From the NCBI RefSeq assembly GCF_017315985.1, contig NZ_JAFLVR010000023.1, positions 1 to 34,458 of the forward strand: a stretch of 34,458 bases of DNA, given 5' to 3'. Shown here in pieces: positions 1-9,430 of the stretch (the first letter of the stretch is position 1; each line of letters begins with the position of its first letter). Position numbers and translations under genes: made by a program. This DNA is from Candidatus Enterococcus murrayae. GTDB lineage: Bacteria > Bacillota > Bacilli > Lactobacillales > Enterococcaceae. Below the pieces are notes generated by a model. That model searched no databases and had not been told where the DNA came from. It was given only the letters and a program-made list of their open reading frames with translations.

Positions 1-9
1 TTTTTTGTT

Positions 10-33
10 TCACTCGCTAACACGAGCGAAACT
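10..33. repeat. Short hairpin at left edge
   Basis: An inverted repeat (arms tttcactcg and cgagcgaaa, 6-base loop, one wobble) follows a T run at the window edge. No U tract follows it on either strand, so it is not a terminator by itself. No reading frame in the first 54 bases looks like a gene end. The T run at 1-6 may be the tail of a plus-strand terminator lying outside the window; that is a guess. Confidence 0.3.
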
Positions 34-49
34 GACTGAAGTCATTAAT

Positions 50-95
50 AAAAAAAAGCTGACAGGACAAAAATATTTTGTCTGTCAGCTTTTCA
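50..95 (-). terminator. Intrinsic terminator after holA
   Basis: The arms aaagctgacaggacaaaa and ttttgtctgtcagcttt form a long stem with a single one-base bulge and a 3-base loop. Read on the minus strand it ends in a run of eight T, which suits termination of the comEC-holA transcript about 30 bases after the holA stop. The other side is weaker (ttttcataaaa), so plus-strand use is possible but less likely. Confidence 0.8.
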
Positions 96-122
96 TAAAA
101 AGAAATTATTGTGGCTACAATT

Positions 123-1151
123 CTATTTTTTTATTTTTTCAGTCGTCTTCAAAATGAATAACTGAAAATTTAGTTCTTTTTCGGCCTGACCAGTCTTCAC
201 CTCATAATCATTCTCTACTAACTCATCATACATAGATACTAATAATTCTAGAGGAAATTTGGCTACTTGCTGCATCGCTAACTTCACACGATAAGGATGG
301 ATGCTTAGTGTCTCAGCAATATTAGCCTGTTGATAACCAGTTTTTTGCAAGATTTTTGTTTGCAGTAATAATCGAATTTGACTAATCAAAATTGCAGTCA
401 ATTTGATTGTTTCCTCACCCTGTAAATGCAACTCTTCATATGTTTGATAAGCCTTTGCCGTATCCCCCTTAAGGATTTGTTCCGTTAACTCAAAAATATT
501 ATGTTCAAGCGTTTTCGGTACTAAATCCTCTACTAGTCGAAGCGTGATAGTGCCACCCTCACCTGCCAGTAACAGTAATTTTTCGATCTCATTCATCGCT
601 TTAGACAGATCAAAATCAGTCAGACGCAAAAAAAGATCAAATGCTTCTTTTGATATTTTCACATTTGCGTTGCTGATATAACGCTGCAAAAAGCTGCGTA
701 AGTCCCGCTCCTGTAAAGGTGCTGCATCAACAACAGTTGTTTTCTTCAAAGCCTTAGTAATTTTTTTGCGAGCATCGAGTTTGGGATATGTCGCCCAAAA
801 GACAACTATCGATGTATCTAACGGGTGTTTCAAATAATCTATCAAGCCATCGACGTCCTGATCAGGTACATTACTTTTCTTTTCTCCCGTTAAAAAATAA
901 GGTTTTTCCACAAAAATCAAGCGATAATCACCGAAAAAAGGAAGCGTTTCTGCTTCATCAATGACTGCTCCTAGGCCGCTTTCCTCCATATCAAATGACA
1001 TAAAGTTCAACTCCTCTAAGTCATCCTTCTTCATTCGGTCTAAGAACGCCTGTCGAATCTCCTGAATCAAAAAATCTTCTGTCCCCGTGACTAGATAGAC
1101 TGATTTTAATGGTGCATTCCTGATTTGCTGAAGGGCTTCCTGTGTATTCAT
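123..1151 (-). CDS. holA: DNA polymerase III subunit delta
   Basis: The 342-residue product is the clamp-loader delta subunit, which opens the beta sliding clamp for loading onto primed DNA. The N-terminal AAA+-like region starts with the nucleotide-fold segment LVTGTEDFLIQE (about residues 20-31). The middle holds the lid-type helical domain and the C-terminal third the helical collar, with the typical ISQIRLLLQTKILQ stretch. Length is normal for the family. The ATG at 1151 is preceded by taggagcaatcac, a good ribosome binding site. It follows comEC by 87 bases, the same order as in Bacillus and other Firmicutes, and ends at the terminator at 50-95. The subunit is not a competence factor; its position next to comEC is simply conserved. 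Confidence 0.93.
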   Translation of the reverse strand: MNTQEALQQIRNAPLKSVYLVTGTEDFLIQEIRQAFLDRMKKDDLEELNFMSFDMEESGLGAVIDEAETLPFFGDYRLIFVEKPYFLTGEKKSNVPDQDVDGLIDYLKHPLDTSIVVFWATYPKLDARKKITKALKKTTVVDAAPLQERDLRSFLQRYISNANVKISKEAFDLFLRLTDFDLSKAMNEIEKLLLLAGEGGTITLRLVEDLVPKTLEHNIFELTEQILKGDTAKAYQTYEELHLQGEETIKLTAILISQIRLLLQTKILQKTGYQQANIAETLSIHPYRVKLAMQQVAKFPLELLVSMYDELVENDYEVKTGQAEKELNFQLFILKTTEKIKK

Positions 1152-1238
1152 GTGATTGCTCCTAACTCATAAAAATTCTAAAAATAGCTTTATATACTTG
1201 CTTGTTCTTGTTAAACCTGACTCTCCATGCTACCACGA

Positions 1239-3446
1239 TTACTCAATAAAATCTATCAGCACTTTGATTTTTCCACGTTTAGTTATCTCAGACCATTGGT
1301 AATAGACCATTCCCTGCTGATCCGTTCGAAAAATCTTAATCTGGTATTTATTTAATTTTTCCAGAGTTTCATCAGTAGGATGTCCGTAACGGTTCTTTTT
1401 GCCTACGGAAATAATACCATATTTAGGTTTGGTTTTTTCTAATAACTCTTCACCTGTTGAGGTATTACTGCCATGATGGCCGATCTTTAAAAAATCTGTT
1501 CTCAGTTGCGGATAATTTTTCATCAGTTCTTCTTCGCCAGTAGTCTCTAGATCCCCAGTCAATAAGAAACGCTGTTGATTCAATTGGAAATAAGTAACCA
1601 GTGAATCATCATTTTCCCCTTCACTCTTCTCAGGGGAAAGTACTCGCAGCTTTAAGTACCGGCCAATCGTATCGCCTCGTTTTACCAAATGAACTTTAGT
1701 TCCTCGTACTTTCCTCAGCAAGTTGCGCAGTTCCATCTGCGAACCATCAGCCAAATAAAGATTTCTCACATTTACCTTTCTCATGACGTTTTTTAATTCT
1801 CCCATGTGATCTGCATCATTATGAGTTACGAGCAAATGGTCGATCTTGTGGCACCCTAGTGATTTGATTAAAGGCAATAAATTATAGTCAGAGATCCTCT
1901 TTAACTGTCTAACTTGCCATTTGTCTTGTTTAAAGTTCAAGCGTCCTCCAGTATCGATCAAAAAAGTCTCCTGTTTAAAAGGTAATTTGATAAAAATACA
2001 GTCTCCCTGTCCGACGTCTACAAAAGCAATCAGGCCGTTGGCTGAAAGAGAAATTGAAACGATCAGAAAGAAGGCTATCCCTAACAGAAAAAAAATCTTC
2101 TGGCGATACTTTAAACGATCAATAATCAAAAGAACTATTAACAAAAGAAATAGAAATATTAGAAATCCAGGCTTACCAATTGTTAAGTTCGGAAAAGCAG
2201 CGAATTTCAGAAATTTTTCCAGTAGTATGAAGAAGTGCTCCATCAAATATTCAATTAACTGCGGGATAGGTAAAAAACAACCAAAGAAAAGCAGTAGACA
2301 GCCTGGAAGAATTACCCATTCAAAAATGGGAAACAGCAATAATGTAAATAGTCCTCCAATTATAGTCCATTCGCTAAAACTGAAGATTAGCAAGGGTAAC
2401 GATAAAATAGAAAAAAGAATAGTCTGCTGCCAAACATTGATTCTTAAATCATTCAAGTACAATAATAATAAAGCAAAATACAGACTCAATTGAGCACCTA
2501 CCGACCATAGGGCCAACGGATAACATAAAATTAATAGCAGCAGCATTAAACTCCATTGATCAAGCTTTGAAAGTAAGATATCAAAGGTCAAACATACAAA
2601 ACCGATCAGAAAGCTTAGAACTGCCCGAATCGTACTAAAACCACCGCCAGTCAAGTAAATCAGCAAAAAACCGATTATACTCAACAGAATCAACCGTGTT
2701 TCTCTAGTCAAAGCGAGCCTTTTCAGCAATAGATGAATACCGCCCAAATAAAACTGAATATGTAATCCGGATAAAGTAAATAAATGGAGCAGTCCCGTCA
2801 TTTTATATGCAGCTGAATATTCTGCGAACTCGGCATCTTTATAACCGATCACTAGCGCTTTAATGTAACTAGCCAAACGTTTCGAATAATGCCTATCGAT
2901 AGACCAAATCAAGCGCGGCCGAAGACCACTCAGTCCCGACCTCTTTCGCTGAAATGAACTAAATCTCTGAGCTTGGAGGATTCGACTGATTCCTAGACTG
3001 TGATAATACTTCTTTGCATCAAAACCATTCAAGTTTCTAGCTGGATCAAACGTCTCTGTTTCTCCACTAATAATCGCACTATTTGGTATACTCTTTTGAC
3101 TCCAAAAATCTTTTTCTTCCGATGATTTTAATGAGTAATAAACTAAATACTTCTTACCATTGACTTTTCCTGTTAGTTTTAACAAGTTTCCATCAAGTTT
3201 AACTGAGTCTGATTGGATCGTTATAGTTTGATTAGTTATCGTTTCAGGAACAGCTCTAATATAGTTTACATAACAATAAGTCCGTAAACCAATAAAAAGG
3301 CTGCATAAAAAAGCCAGCAATAAAATCTTGCGGCTTTTCATGCAGCAGGTTCGAATCAATAGAACACTCAGCAGCAACGTCAGCCAAAAATTGACTTGAT
3401 AAATCAACGTTGCAAATAGAATCGCCGTCAGGATCGGCAATATCAA
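1239..3446 (-). CDS. comEC: ComEC/Rec2 DNA uptake channel
   Basis: The 735-residue polytopic membrane protein is ComEC, the channel that moves single-stranded transforming DNA across the membrane. N-terminal hydrophobic segments are followed by a soluble OB-like region (about residues 80-170), then the competence domain with the hallmark FTLSGLHI (near 220) and many membrane segments. The C-terminal third is a metallo-beta-lactamase fold: DVGQGDC (near 480), the metal-binding THNDADHMG (about 537-545) and IGHHGS (near 653). It is full length with no frameshift. The start is uncertain: the best codon is TTG at 3446, 17 bases after the comEB stop, without a clear ribosome binding site, and the frame stays open upstream into comEB without another usual start. 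Translation is probably coupled to comEB. Confidence 0.92.
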   Translation of the reverse strand: MILPILTAILFATLIYQVNFWLTLLLSVLLIRTCCMKSRKILLLAFLCSLFIGLRTYCYVNYIRAVPETITNQTITIQSDSVKLDGNLLKLTGKVNGKKYLVYYSLKSSEEKDFWSQKSIPNSAIISGETETFDPARNLNGFDAKKYYHSLGISRILQAQRFSSFQRKRSGLSGLRPRLIWSIDRHYSKRLASYIKALVIGYKDAEFAEYSAAYKMTGLLHLFTLSGLHIQFYLGGIHLLLKRLALTRETRLILLSIIGFLLIYLTGGGFSTIRAVLSFLIGFVCLTFDILLSKLDQWSLMLLLLILCYPLALWSVGAQLSLYFALLLLYLNDLRINVWQQTILFSILSLPLLIFSFSEWTIIGGLFTLLLFPIFEWVILPGCLLLFFGCFLPIPQLIEYLMEHFFILLEKFLKFAAFPNLTIGKPGFLIFLFLLLIVLLIIDRLKYRQKIFFLLGIAFFLIVSISLSANGLIAFVDVGQGDCIFIKLPFKQETFLIDTGGRLNFKQDKWQVRQLKRISDYNLLPLIKSLGCHKIDHLLVTHNDADHMGELKNVMRKVNVRNLYLADGSQMELRNLLRKVRGTKVHLVKRGDTIGRYLKLRVLSPEKSEGENDDSLVTYFQLNQQRFLLTGDLETTGEEELMKNYPQLRTDFLKIGHHGSNTSTGEELLEKTKPKYGIISVGKKNRYGHPTDETLEKLNKYQIKIFRTDQQGMVYYQWSEITKRGKIKVLIDFIE

Positions 3447-3463
3447 GTAATTACGAACAGAAG

Positions 3464-3955
3464 CTATCTTTCTGGCAATGTGGCAGCATCTTCTCCTAAT
3501 TGAAGTTTGGTGAAGTATTTGCTCTCTAAATGAACCTGGTGAGCGCTAGCCCCCACTTGATTAATCAACTCGATTGCATAAGGGTCATTACGATAATCCT
3601 TAAGATAATGTATTTTTTTAATCCCAGCCTGCAGCAATGCTTTGGTACATTGTAAACAAGGGAAATGAGTTACGTACACTTCTGCTTGGTCTGTAGCGAT
3701 ACCTAACTTGGCACATTGCAAAAGAGCATTCATTTCTGCGTGGATTGTTCGCAGACAGTGTCCGTCAACAACATAACAGCCATCATCCACGCAATGAACA
3801 TCACCACTGACAGAACCGTTATAACCTCCAGCGATAATTCGTTTGTCCCGTACGATCGTTGCTCCCACTTCTAAGCGTGTACATGTGCTCCTTAATGATA
3901 ATAAAACGGCTTGCGCCATGAAATATTGATCCCAAGGTATTCTTTCAGTAGTCAA
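3464..3955 (-). CDS. comEB: ComE operon protein 2, dCMP deaminase family
   Basis: This 163-residue zinc-dependent deaminase belongs to the dCMP deaminase family. The zinc site is visible as HAE at residues 72-74 (His ligand and proton-shuttling Glu) and PCLQC at 99-103 (two Cys ligands). Further cysteines at 55, 60 and 67 resemble the second structural zinc site of dCMP deaminases. Family knowledge says it converts dCMP to dUMP; in competence operons its role in DNA uptake is doubtful. The start is TTG at 3955, preceded by gagagggcg about 8 bases upstream. Unusually, comEA lies more than 430 bases upstream, separated by a terminator and a decayed comEA fragment, so this gene may need its own promoter. 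Confidence 0.92.
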   Translation of the reverse strand: MTTERIPWDQYFMAQAVLLSLRSTCTRLEVGATIVRDKRIIAGGYNGSVSGDVHCVDDGCYVVDGHCLRTIHAEMNALLQCAKLGIATDQAEVYVTHFPCLQCTKALLQAGIKKIHYLKDYRNDPYAIELINQVGASAHQVHLESKYFTKLQLGEDAATLPER

Positions 3956-3982
3956 ATTCTTCGCCCTCTCTTTCGATCTTTC

Positions 3983-4158
3983 TTATATTGTAATCGAGTC
4001 TTTCAAATTTTCAAGCGCCTTTTCACCGATTCTTGATACTTTAATTAGATTTTCTACCGTGCGAAAACTGCCATTTTCTTCACAGTATTTGATAGTATCC
4101 GGTACTGTTTCTCGCCATTTCCTGATAATTAGAATAAATTCTGCTGCAATAAATTTGG
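3983..4158 (-). pseudogene. Decayed duplicate of the comEA 3' end
   Basis: Read on the minus strand, this stretch repeats the helix-hairpin-helix tail of comEA, including the same last ten codons (LENLKDSITI) and a stop. About 97 of 115 bases align without gaps to 4392-4506 by eye (84%). The last 38 residues are 29/38 identical to ComEA. Upstream of that, a one-base deletion relative to comEA shifts the frame inside the first hairpin, and similarity fades near 4158. The second hairpin reads SRIGEK instead of SGIGEK, losing the turn glycine. There is no ATG/GTG/TTG start with a binding site, and a TAA lies just upstream. It is therefore a remnant, not a gene. It sits between the comEA terminator and comEB. 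Confidence 0.85.
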
Positions 4159-4262
4159 GGTTTAAACTAAATTACGCATAGTAAAAGTATTGCTTTATTT
4201 AAAACCAAAATTTTTATCTATGTTGGTTTATAAAAAGAATAAAGGAAAGATGACTTGCCTTT

Positions 4263-4298
4263 TCAAACAAAAAAAGCATACAAATATCTGTATGCTTT
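4263..4298 (-). terminator. Intrinsic terminator between comEA and comEB
   Basis: A perfect 9-bp stem (aagcataca / tgtatgctt, 6-base loop) is followed on the minus strand by a run of seven to eight T. It lies about 90 bases after the comEA stop. It should end most comEA transcripts before comEB, which is odd for genes usually transcribed together. Confidence 0.8.
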
Positions 4299-4388
4299 TC
4301 AGTAAAAAAATCCACGAATTTCTGAGCCATAAAAAGTATTCAAATTAATATAACTCCACTTTGTCCATAATCTTTGAAAATTTTTTAC

Positions 4389-4994
4389 CTAGATTGTAAT
4401 AGAATCCTTCAAGTTTTCAAGCGTCTTTTCACCGATTCCTGATACTTCAGTCAACTCTTCTACTGAGTGAAAACTGCCATTTTCTTCACGGTATTTGATA
4501 ATGTCCGCTGCCTTTTTTTCACCAATTCCTGATAACTCTTGTAACTCATTCGCATCTGCCGTGTTAATATTGATTTTTTTACTATCAGAATCCGTTGTCC
4601 CGGCGACCTGCTGGAAGTTTTCGTTAATTGTCGGAATTTCTTCACCATTTTTTGGTACATAGATAATTTCCTGATCGGTCAGTAATTTGGAAAAATTAAC
4701 TTGGTTTTGATCCGCTTCCTCTGTAAATCCGCCAGCTAAATCAATTGCGTCCATTAGCCTCATGCCCTGTGTGATTCGATACATACCTGCTCTTTTGACC
4801 TCACCTTTTACATCAACGTACCAATCTTGATTACTGCTTGATTCATTCGTTTCTTTTGTGATGTTAGTTGTTGAGAAAAGTACCGGATCCATCTCTTGTT
4901 CTTCCGGCTCTCTAGTTAAAAAAAAGAATCCAACGATGGCCAAGACTATTGGCAGTACGATCAAATATGGATATTTCTTCAAATACGCTTTCAT
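4389..4994 (-). CDS. comEA: ComEA DNA receptor
   Basis: The 201-residue product is the membrane-anchored double-stranded DNA receptor of the competence machinery. Residues 8-26 form one membrane anchor. A SLBB-type domain follows (VDVKGEVKRAGMY near 60-72, to about 115), then a short linker. Two helix-hairpin-helix DNA-binding motifs follow: SGIGEKKA at about 155-162 and SGIGEKTL at about 185-192. The start was set at the ATG at 4994 because aaggaggatttt directly precedes it; a longer frame to 5054 has no binding site and would put charged residues before the anchor. A terminator lies upstream (5065-5100) and another downstream (4263-4298), so comEA appears to be a separate transcription unit. 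I saw no convincing ComX-type box on the coding strand. Confidence 0.93.
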   Translation of the reverse strand: MKAYLKKYPYLIVLPIVLAIVGFFFLTREPEEQEMDPVLFSTTNITKETNESSSNQDWYVDVKGEVKRAGMYRITQGMRLMDAIDLAGGFTEEADQNQVNFSKLLTDQEIIYVPKNGEEIPTINENFQQVAGTTDSDSKKININTADANELQELSGIGEKKAADIIKYREENGSFHSVEELTEVSGIGEKTLENLKDSITI

Positions 4995-5061
4995 AAAATC
5001 CTCCTTTTCATTAAGATACGCAGCTGCCCCTGAAACGCGGCTATGTTTTCTCAAAAAAGGG

Positions 5062-5100
5062 ATATAAAAAGAGTGCTAGACATTGCTGACTAGCACTCTT
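5062..5100 (-). terminator. Intrinsic terminator after the PDZ protease gene
   Basis: A perfect 11-bp stem (aagagtgctag / ctagcactctt, 10-base loop) is followed on the minus strand by TTTTTATA. It lies 9 bases after the stop at 5109 and closes the rsmD-coaD-protease unit. Confidence 0.82.
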
Positions 5101-5108
5101 AAGTGAAC

Positions 5109-7192
<2,084 letters not shown>

Positions 7193-7247
7193 GCTGCCCA
7201 TGCCCCTCTCATTACTAATCATGTTAGCTAAATACCTTATGTTCTAT

Positions 7248-7274
7248 TTATTATGTAACACTTCTGGCTTTCAA
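7248..7274 (-). promoter_or_regulatory. Possible sigma-A promoter for rsmD
   Basis: On the minus strand TTGAAA (7269-7274) is followed after 15 bases by TAATAA (7248-7253). The short spacer makes this a weak call. It is the best candidate in the gap between the ylbG terminator and rsmD. Confidence 0.3.
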
Positions 7275-7319
7275 ATTTCGTAAAATAAACATAGCTGATC
7301 TGACTTCTTTATTATCAAA

Positions 7320-7360
7320 GAAAAAGATGAAAAATGTTTGAACAAATCAGACATTTTTCA
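7320..7360 (-). terminator. Terminator after ylbG
   Basis: The arms tgaaaaatgttga-like (7328-7341) and tcagacatttttca (7347-7360) form a 14-bp stem with one wobble pair and a 5-base loop. Read on the minus strand, TCTTTTTCTTTG follows. It starts only a few bases after the ylbG stop. The U tract is interrupted, so efficiency is uncertain. Confidence 0.6.
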
Positions 7361-7366
7361 CCTTAC

Positions 7367-7708
7367 TTAGACTGTTTCAGCTAATCGAATCTTTGTATTG
7401 GCTTCTACGACATCCAACTCATCGTCATCTTTTACTTGATAAGCGGCCTTCGTTCCGATCCGATCCGCAAAATTCATCTCAATATCTGGTCGATAGGATC
7501 GCTCTACTTGACGTACAAAATGCAATCCTTGCAGCTTTTCTTCTGTTTCATCTACGACCTCTTCATTTACATATAAAACAACATACTTCATTTTTCTTGA
7601 AACAAAGTGAATCAAACCAAATCGTTTCAAGGTCTTTAATTGCTTCAAAGAATAGACCCAAACGATTATCCCTCGTCTTTTTTGCATTACAAACTCAGTA
7701 TTATCCAT
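7367..7708 (-). CDS. ylbG: YlbG family protein (DUF2129/UPF0298)
   Basis: The 113-residue product (MDNTEFVMQKRRGIIVWVYSL...) matches the small YlbG family of unknown function. It has the typical basic N-terminus, the LKRFGLIHFVSRKMKYVVLYVN strand region and an acidic C-terminal tail. The ATG at 7708 was chosen because aaggggaattgtc precedes it; the frame extends to 7762 but would run into ylbF. The start overlaps the ylbF stop by 8 bases. This places it last in a ylbC-ylbF-ylbG unit ending at the terminator at 7320-7360. No catalytic motif is visible. Confidence 0.8.
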   Translation of the reverse strand: MDNTEFVMQKRRGIIVWVYSLKQLKTLKRFGLIHFVSRKMKYVVLYVNEEVVDETEEKLQGLHFVRQVERSYRPDIEMNFADRIGTKAAYQVKDDDELDVVEANTKIRLAETV

Positions 7709-8135
7709 GACAATTCCCCTTACAACTATGATTCCCTGTTTCAAAAAAAGGATTTCCTGCATCGACCTTAATCTCTGATGAGATCACTTGTGCCAAACGG
7801 ATGCCGATTTCATCCAACAACTGTTGAAAATCGGTTTCAGCTAGCCGAAAAGCAGCAACTTTTTCATTCAAATCAAGCGCACGCTTACTTATGCGAACTT
7901 TACGCTGCTGCTGGCGATAATCAGGCGCATACTCTCCATATGCCGCGATTCGTTCGAATTTGTCTTTTTCGGTCTGAAACGTTTTTTTCAGCTTCGCTAC
8001 TTCTAAACAATCATTCATTTGTTTCCTTGCCAGCAGATAGTTTTTGTAGCTTTTACTCGCTAAAATTTCTTGAATCAACAGTTGATTTTGATCCTCTAAC
8101 TGAAAGAAAGCATCATTTATAATCAACCTATTCAC
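7701..8135 (-). CDS. ylbF: YlbF/YmcA family protein
   Basis: The 144-residue, mostly helical and charged protein belongs to the YlbF/YmcA (Com_YlbF) family. In B. subtilis YlbF, with YmcA and YaaT, affects competence, sporulation, biofilm formation and RNase Y-dependent mRNA maturation. Whether that holds here is inference. The central SYKNYLLARKQMNDCLEVA and later LDLNEKVAAFRLAETDFQQLL helices fit the family. A C-terminal tail with CKGNCHG carries two cysteines, as in some YlbF proteins that bind an Fe-S cluster in complex. The start is uncertain: GTG at 8135 overlaps the ylbC stop, and TTG three codons later is also possible. It overlaps ylbG by 8 bases. Confidence 0.8.
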   Translation of the reverse strand: MNRLIINDAFFQLEDQNQLLIQEILASKSYKNYLLARKQMNDCLEVAKLKKTFQTEKDKFERIAAYGEYAPDYRQQQRKVRISKRALDLNEKVAAFRLAETDFQQLLDEIGIRLAQVISSEIKVDAGNPFFETGNHSCKGNCHG

Positions 8136-9234
8136 TATCCTTTGTTTTTTCTGGTTCTTGTAACAAGACTAGCACACTTTCTTGATCAATTGCAACGCCA
8201 AGCTCTGTCTCTGTTGCCATAATCGCTTCATTCAAATGCTCGTGACTGACCCAATCAAAAAGATTAAATAATGGATCGATCATCGGTGAATAGAAAAAGC
8301 CGTTTTCATAATCAATTTTGGAATTTTTGGCCAAGTCTTTAAATTCGGTTGAAGAAAGCTCAAAAGATAAGTTGCTTAAATGTGCTCCTTGCCCCGTTTG
8401 CCACTCTTCTAAACGCTCATTGTCCAGCACTTTTTTAGGAGCTGTTAAAAAACTTTTTAACAGCCTTTTACTGTCATTCATCGAGGAATCAGTAGTGGGG
8501 ATTTTTTCCAATTTACGTAATCCCCGATAAAAATTAATTACATTAATCGCACGTTCTTGCTTTTGTTGGTTTAAGATATTCCAATCAAGATTACTTTCTT
8601 GTACACGATTGGCTAAAGGATTACCGCTGTTGATTTGATATGGCATCAATCGTAATAAATTTTCCATATCCAAATAAACAGCGCCAATCATTTTCTCATT
8701 ACTTCCGTTAAAAAAGAGCATTGCAAACGTGTCATTATCAAAAGCGATCAATGGACGAAATCGCATGTCATTTTCACTTAGCTCGATCTGTACTGGTTCC
8801 TCATCATAACTTAAAGCAAAATCCGCAGACAAATTGATTTGATCCGCTAGTTGCTTGCTAGTCATACTGAATTTAAAAGGCTGGATATCCGCCTTTTTCG
8901 CCATTACTTTTATTGTACTGACCTTTCCAGCCTCTACATTCACTTCCAATATTCCTTGATCTAATGCATAGTCACGAGTTTGAAAGAAAAATCCGCTGTC
9001 TTCAATTTTCGTCGGTCGTCCAAATTTCTGCTCAAAAACTTCAATTGGCTGTGTAACGTAGTCCGCAAACCCTTCCGATTTGATTGTTTGATGCTTTAAG
9101 GCTTTGTGTCGAACCACTTGATTTGTTGATGTAACTGGAGCTTTCCCTTGTGTCGGTGGGAAGAGGACTGGTTGCAAATAGTAACCAATCAAAACTAAAA
9201 ATAGAATACTAAGAAAACCAATCACTCTCTTCAC
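8128..9234 (-). CDS. ylbC: YlbC-like CAP-associated domain protein
   Basis: The 368-residue extracytoplasmic protein has an N-terminal membrane anchor or uncleaved signal (residues 3-22). The CAP-associated N-terminal domain follows (about 60-200, with IEVFEQKFGRPTKIEDSG). The C-terminal half corresponds to the CAP/SCP region (about 235-355). I do not see the usual CAP histidine-glutamate motif residues clearly, so the domain may be divergent. The start is GTG at 9234, supported by taggag 7 bases upstream. It is the first gene of a unit with overlapping ends (8 bases with ylbF). Function is unknown; a cell-surface role is likely from its topology. Confidence 0.75.
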   Translation of the reverse strand: MKRVIGFLSILFLVLIGYYLQPVLFPPTQGKAPVTSTNQVVRHKALKHQTIKSEGFADYVTQPIEVFEQKFGRPTKIEDSGFFFQTRDYALDQGILEVNVEAGKVSTIKVMAKKADIQPFKFSMTSKQLADQINLSADFALSYDEEPVQIELSENDMRFRPLIAFDNDTFAMLFFNGSNEKMIGAVYLDMENLLRLMPYQINSGNPLANRVQESNLDWNILNQQKQERAINVINFYRGLRKLEKIPTTDSSMNDSKRLLKSFLTAPKKVLDNERLEEWQTGQGAHLSNLSFELSSTEFKDLAKNSKIDYENGFFYSPMIDPLFNLFDWVSHEHLNEAIMATETELGVAIDQESVLVLLQEPEKTKDSE

Positions 9235-9301
9235 ACAACAACGCTCCTAAATCATACTAATAAAATATTTTTTCAAGTAAATGATACAAAGGCCCCAACA
9301 A

Positions 9302-9338
9302 AAAAATCCAACTTTACTAAAAGTAAACAGACAATTTT
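9302..9338 (-). terminator. Possible terminator after pyc
   Basis: On the minus strand, arms aaaat...gtttact and agtaaa...attttt form an AT-rich hairpin with an internal loop, followed by seven T. It lies about 95 bases after the pyc stop and 70 bases before ylbC. It is the only terminator-like structure in the 196-base gap, and it is imperfect. Confidence 0.4.
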
Positions 9339-9430
9339 CCTATATTACTCCCCTAATATTTTGACTCAAAATTAGAGTTTTAAGGATCCCAGATTCACGC
9401 CTATACTTGGCATATCTAAGAAATATATTT

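Noticed and set aside
1921-2493. 190-codon plus-strand frame
   Set aside because: It is antisense to comEC, highly basic and Ser/Lys/Asn-rich with no binding site; a shadow of the membrane-protein codons.
4171-4178. TACGCATA resembling the ComX box TACGAATA near comEA/comEB
   Set aside because: It has one mismatch, lies on the strand opposite to the com genes and has no gene in its direction.
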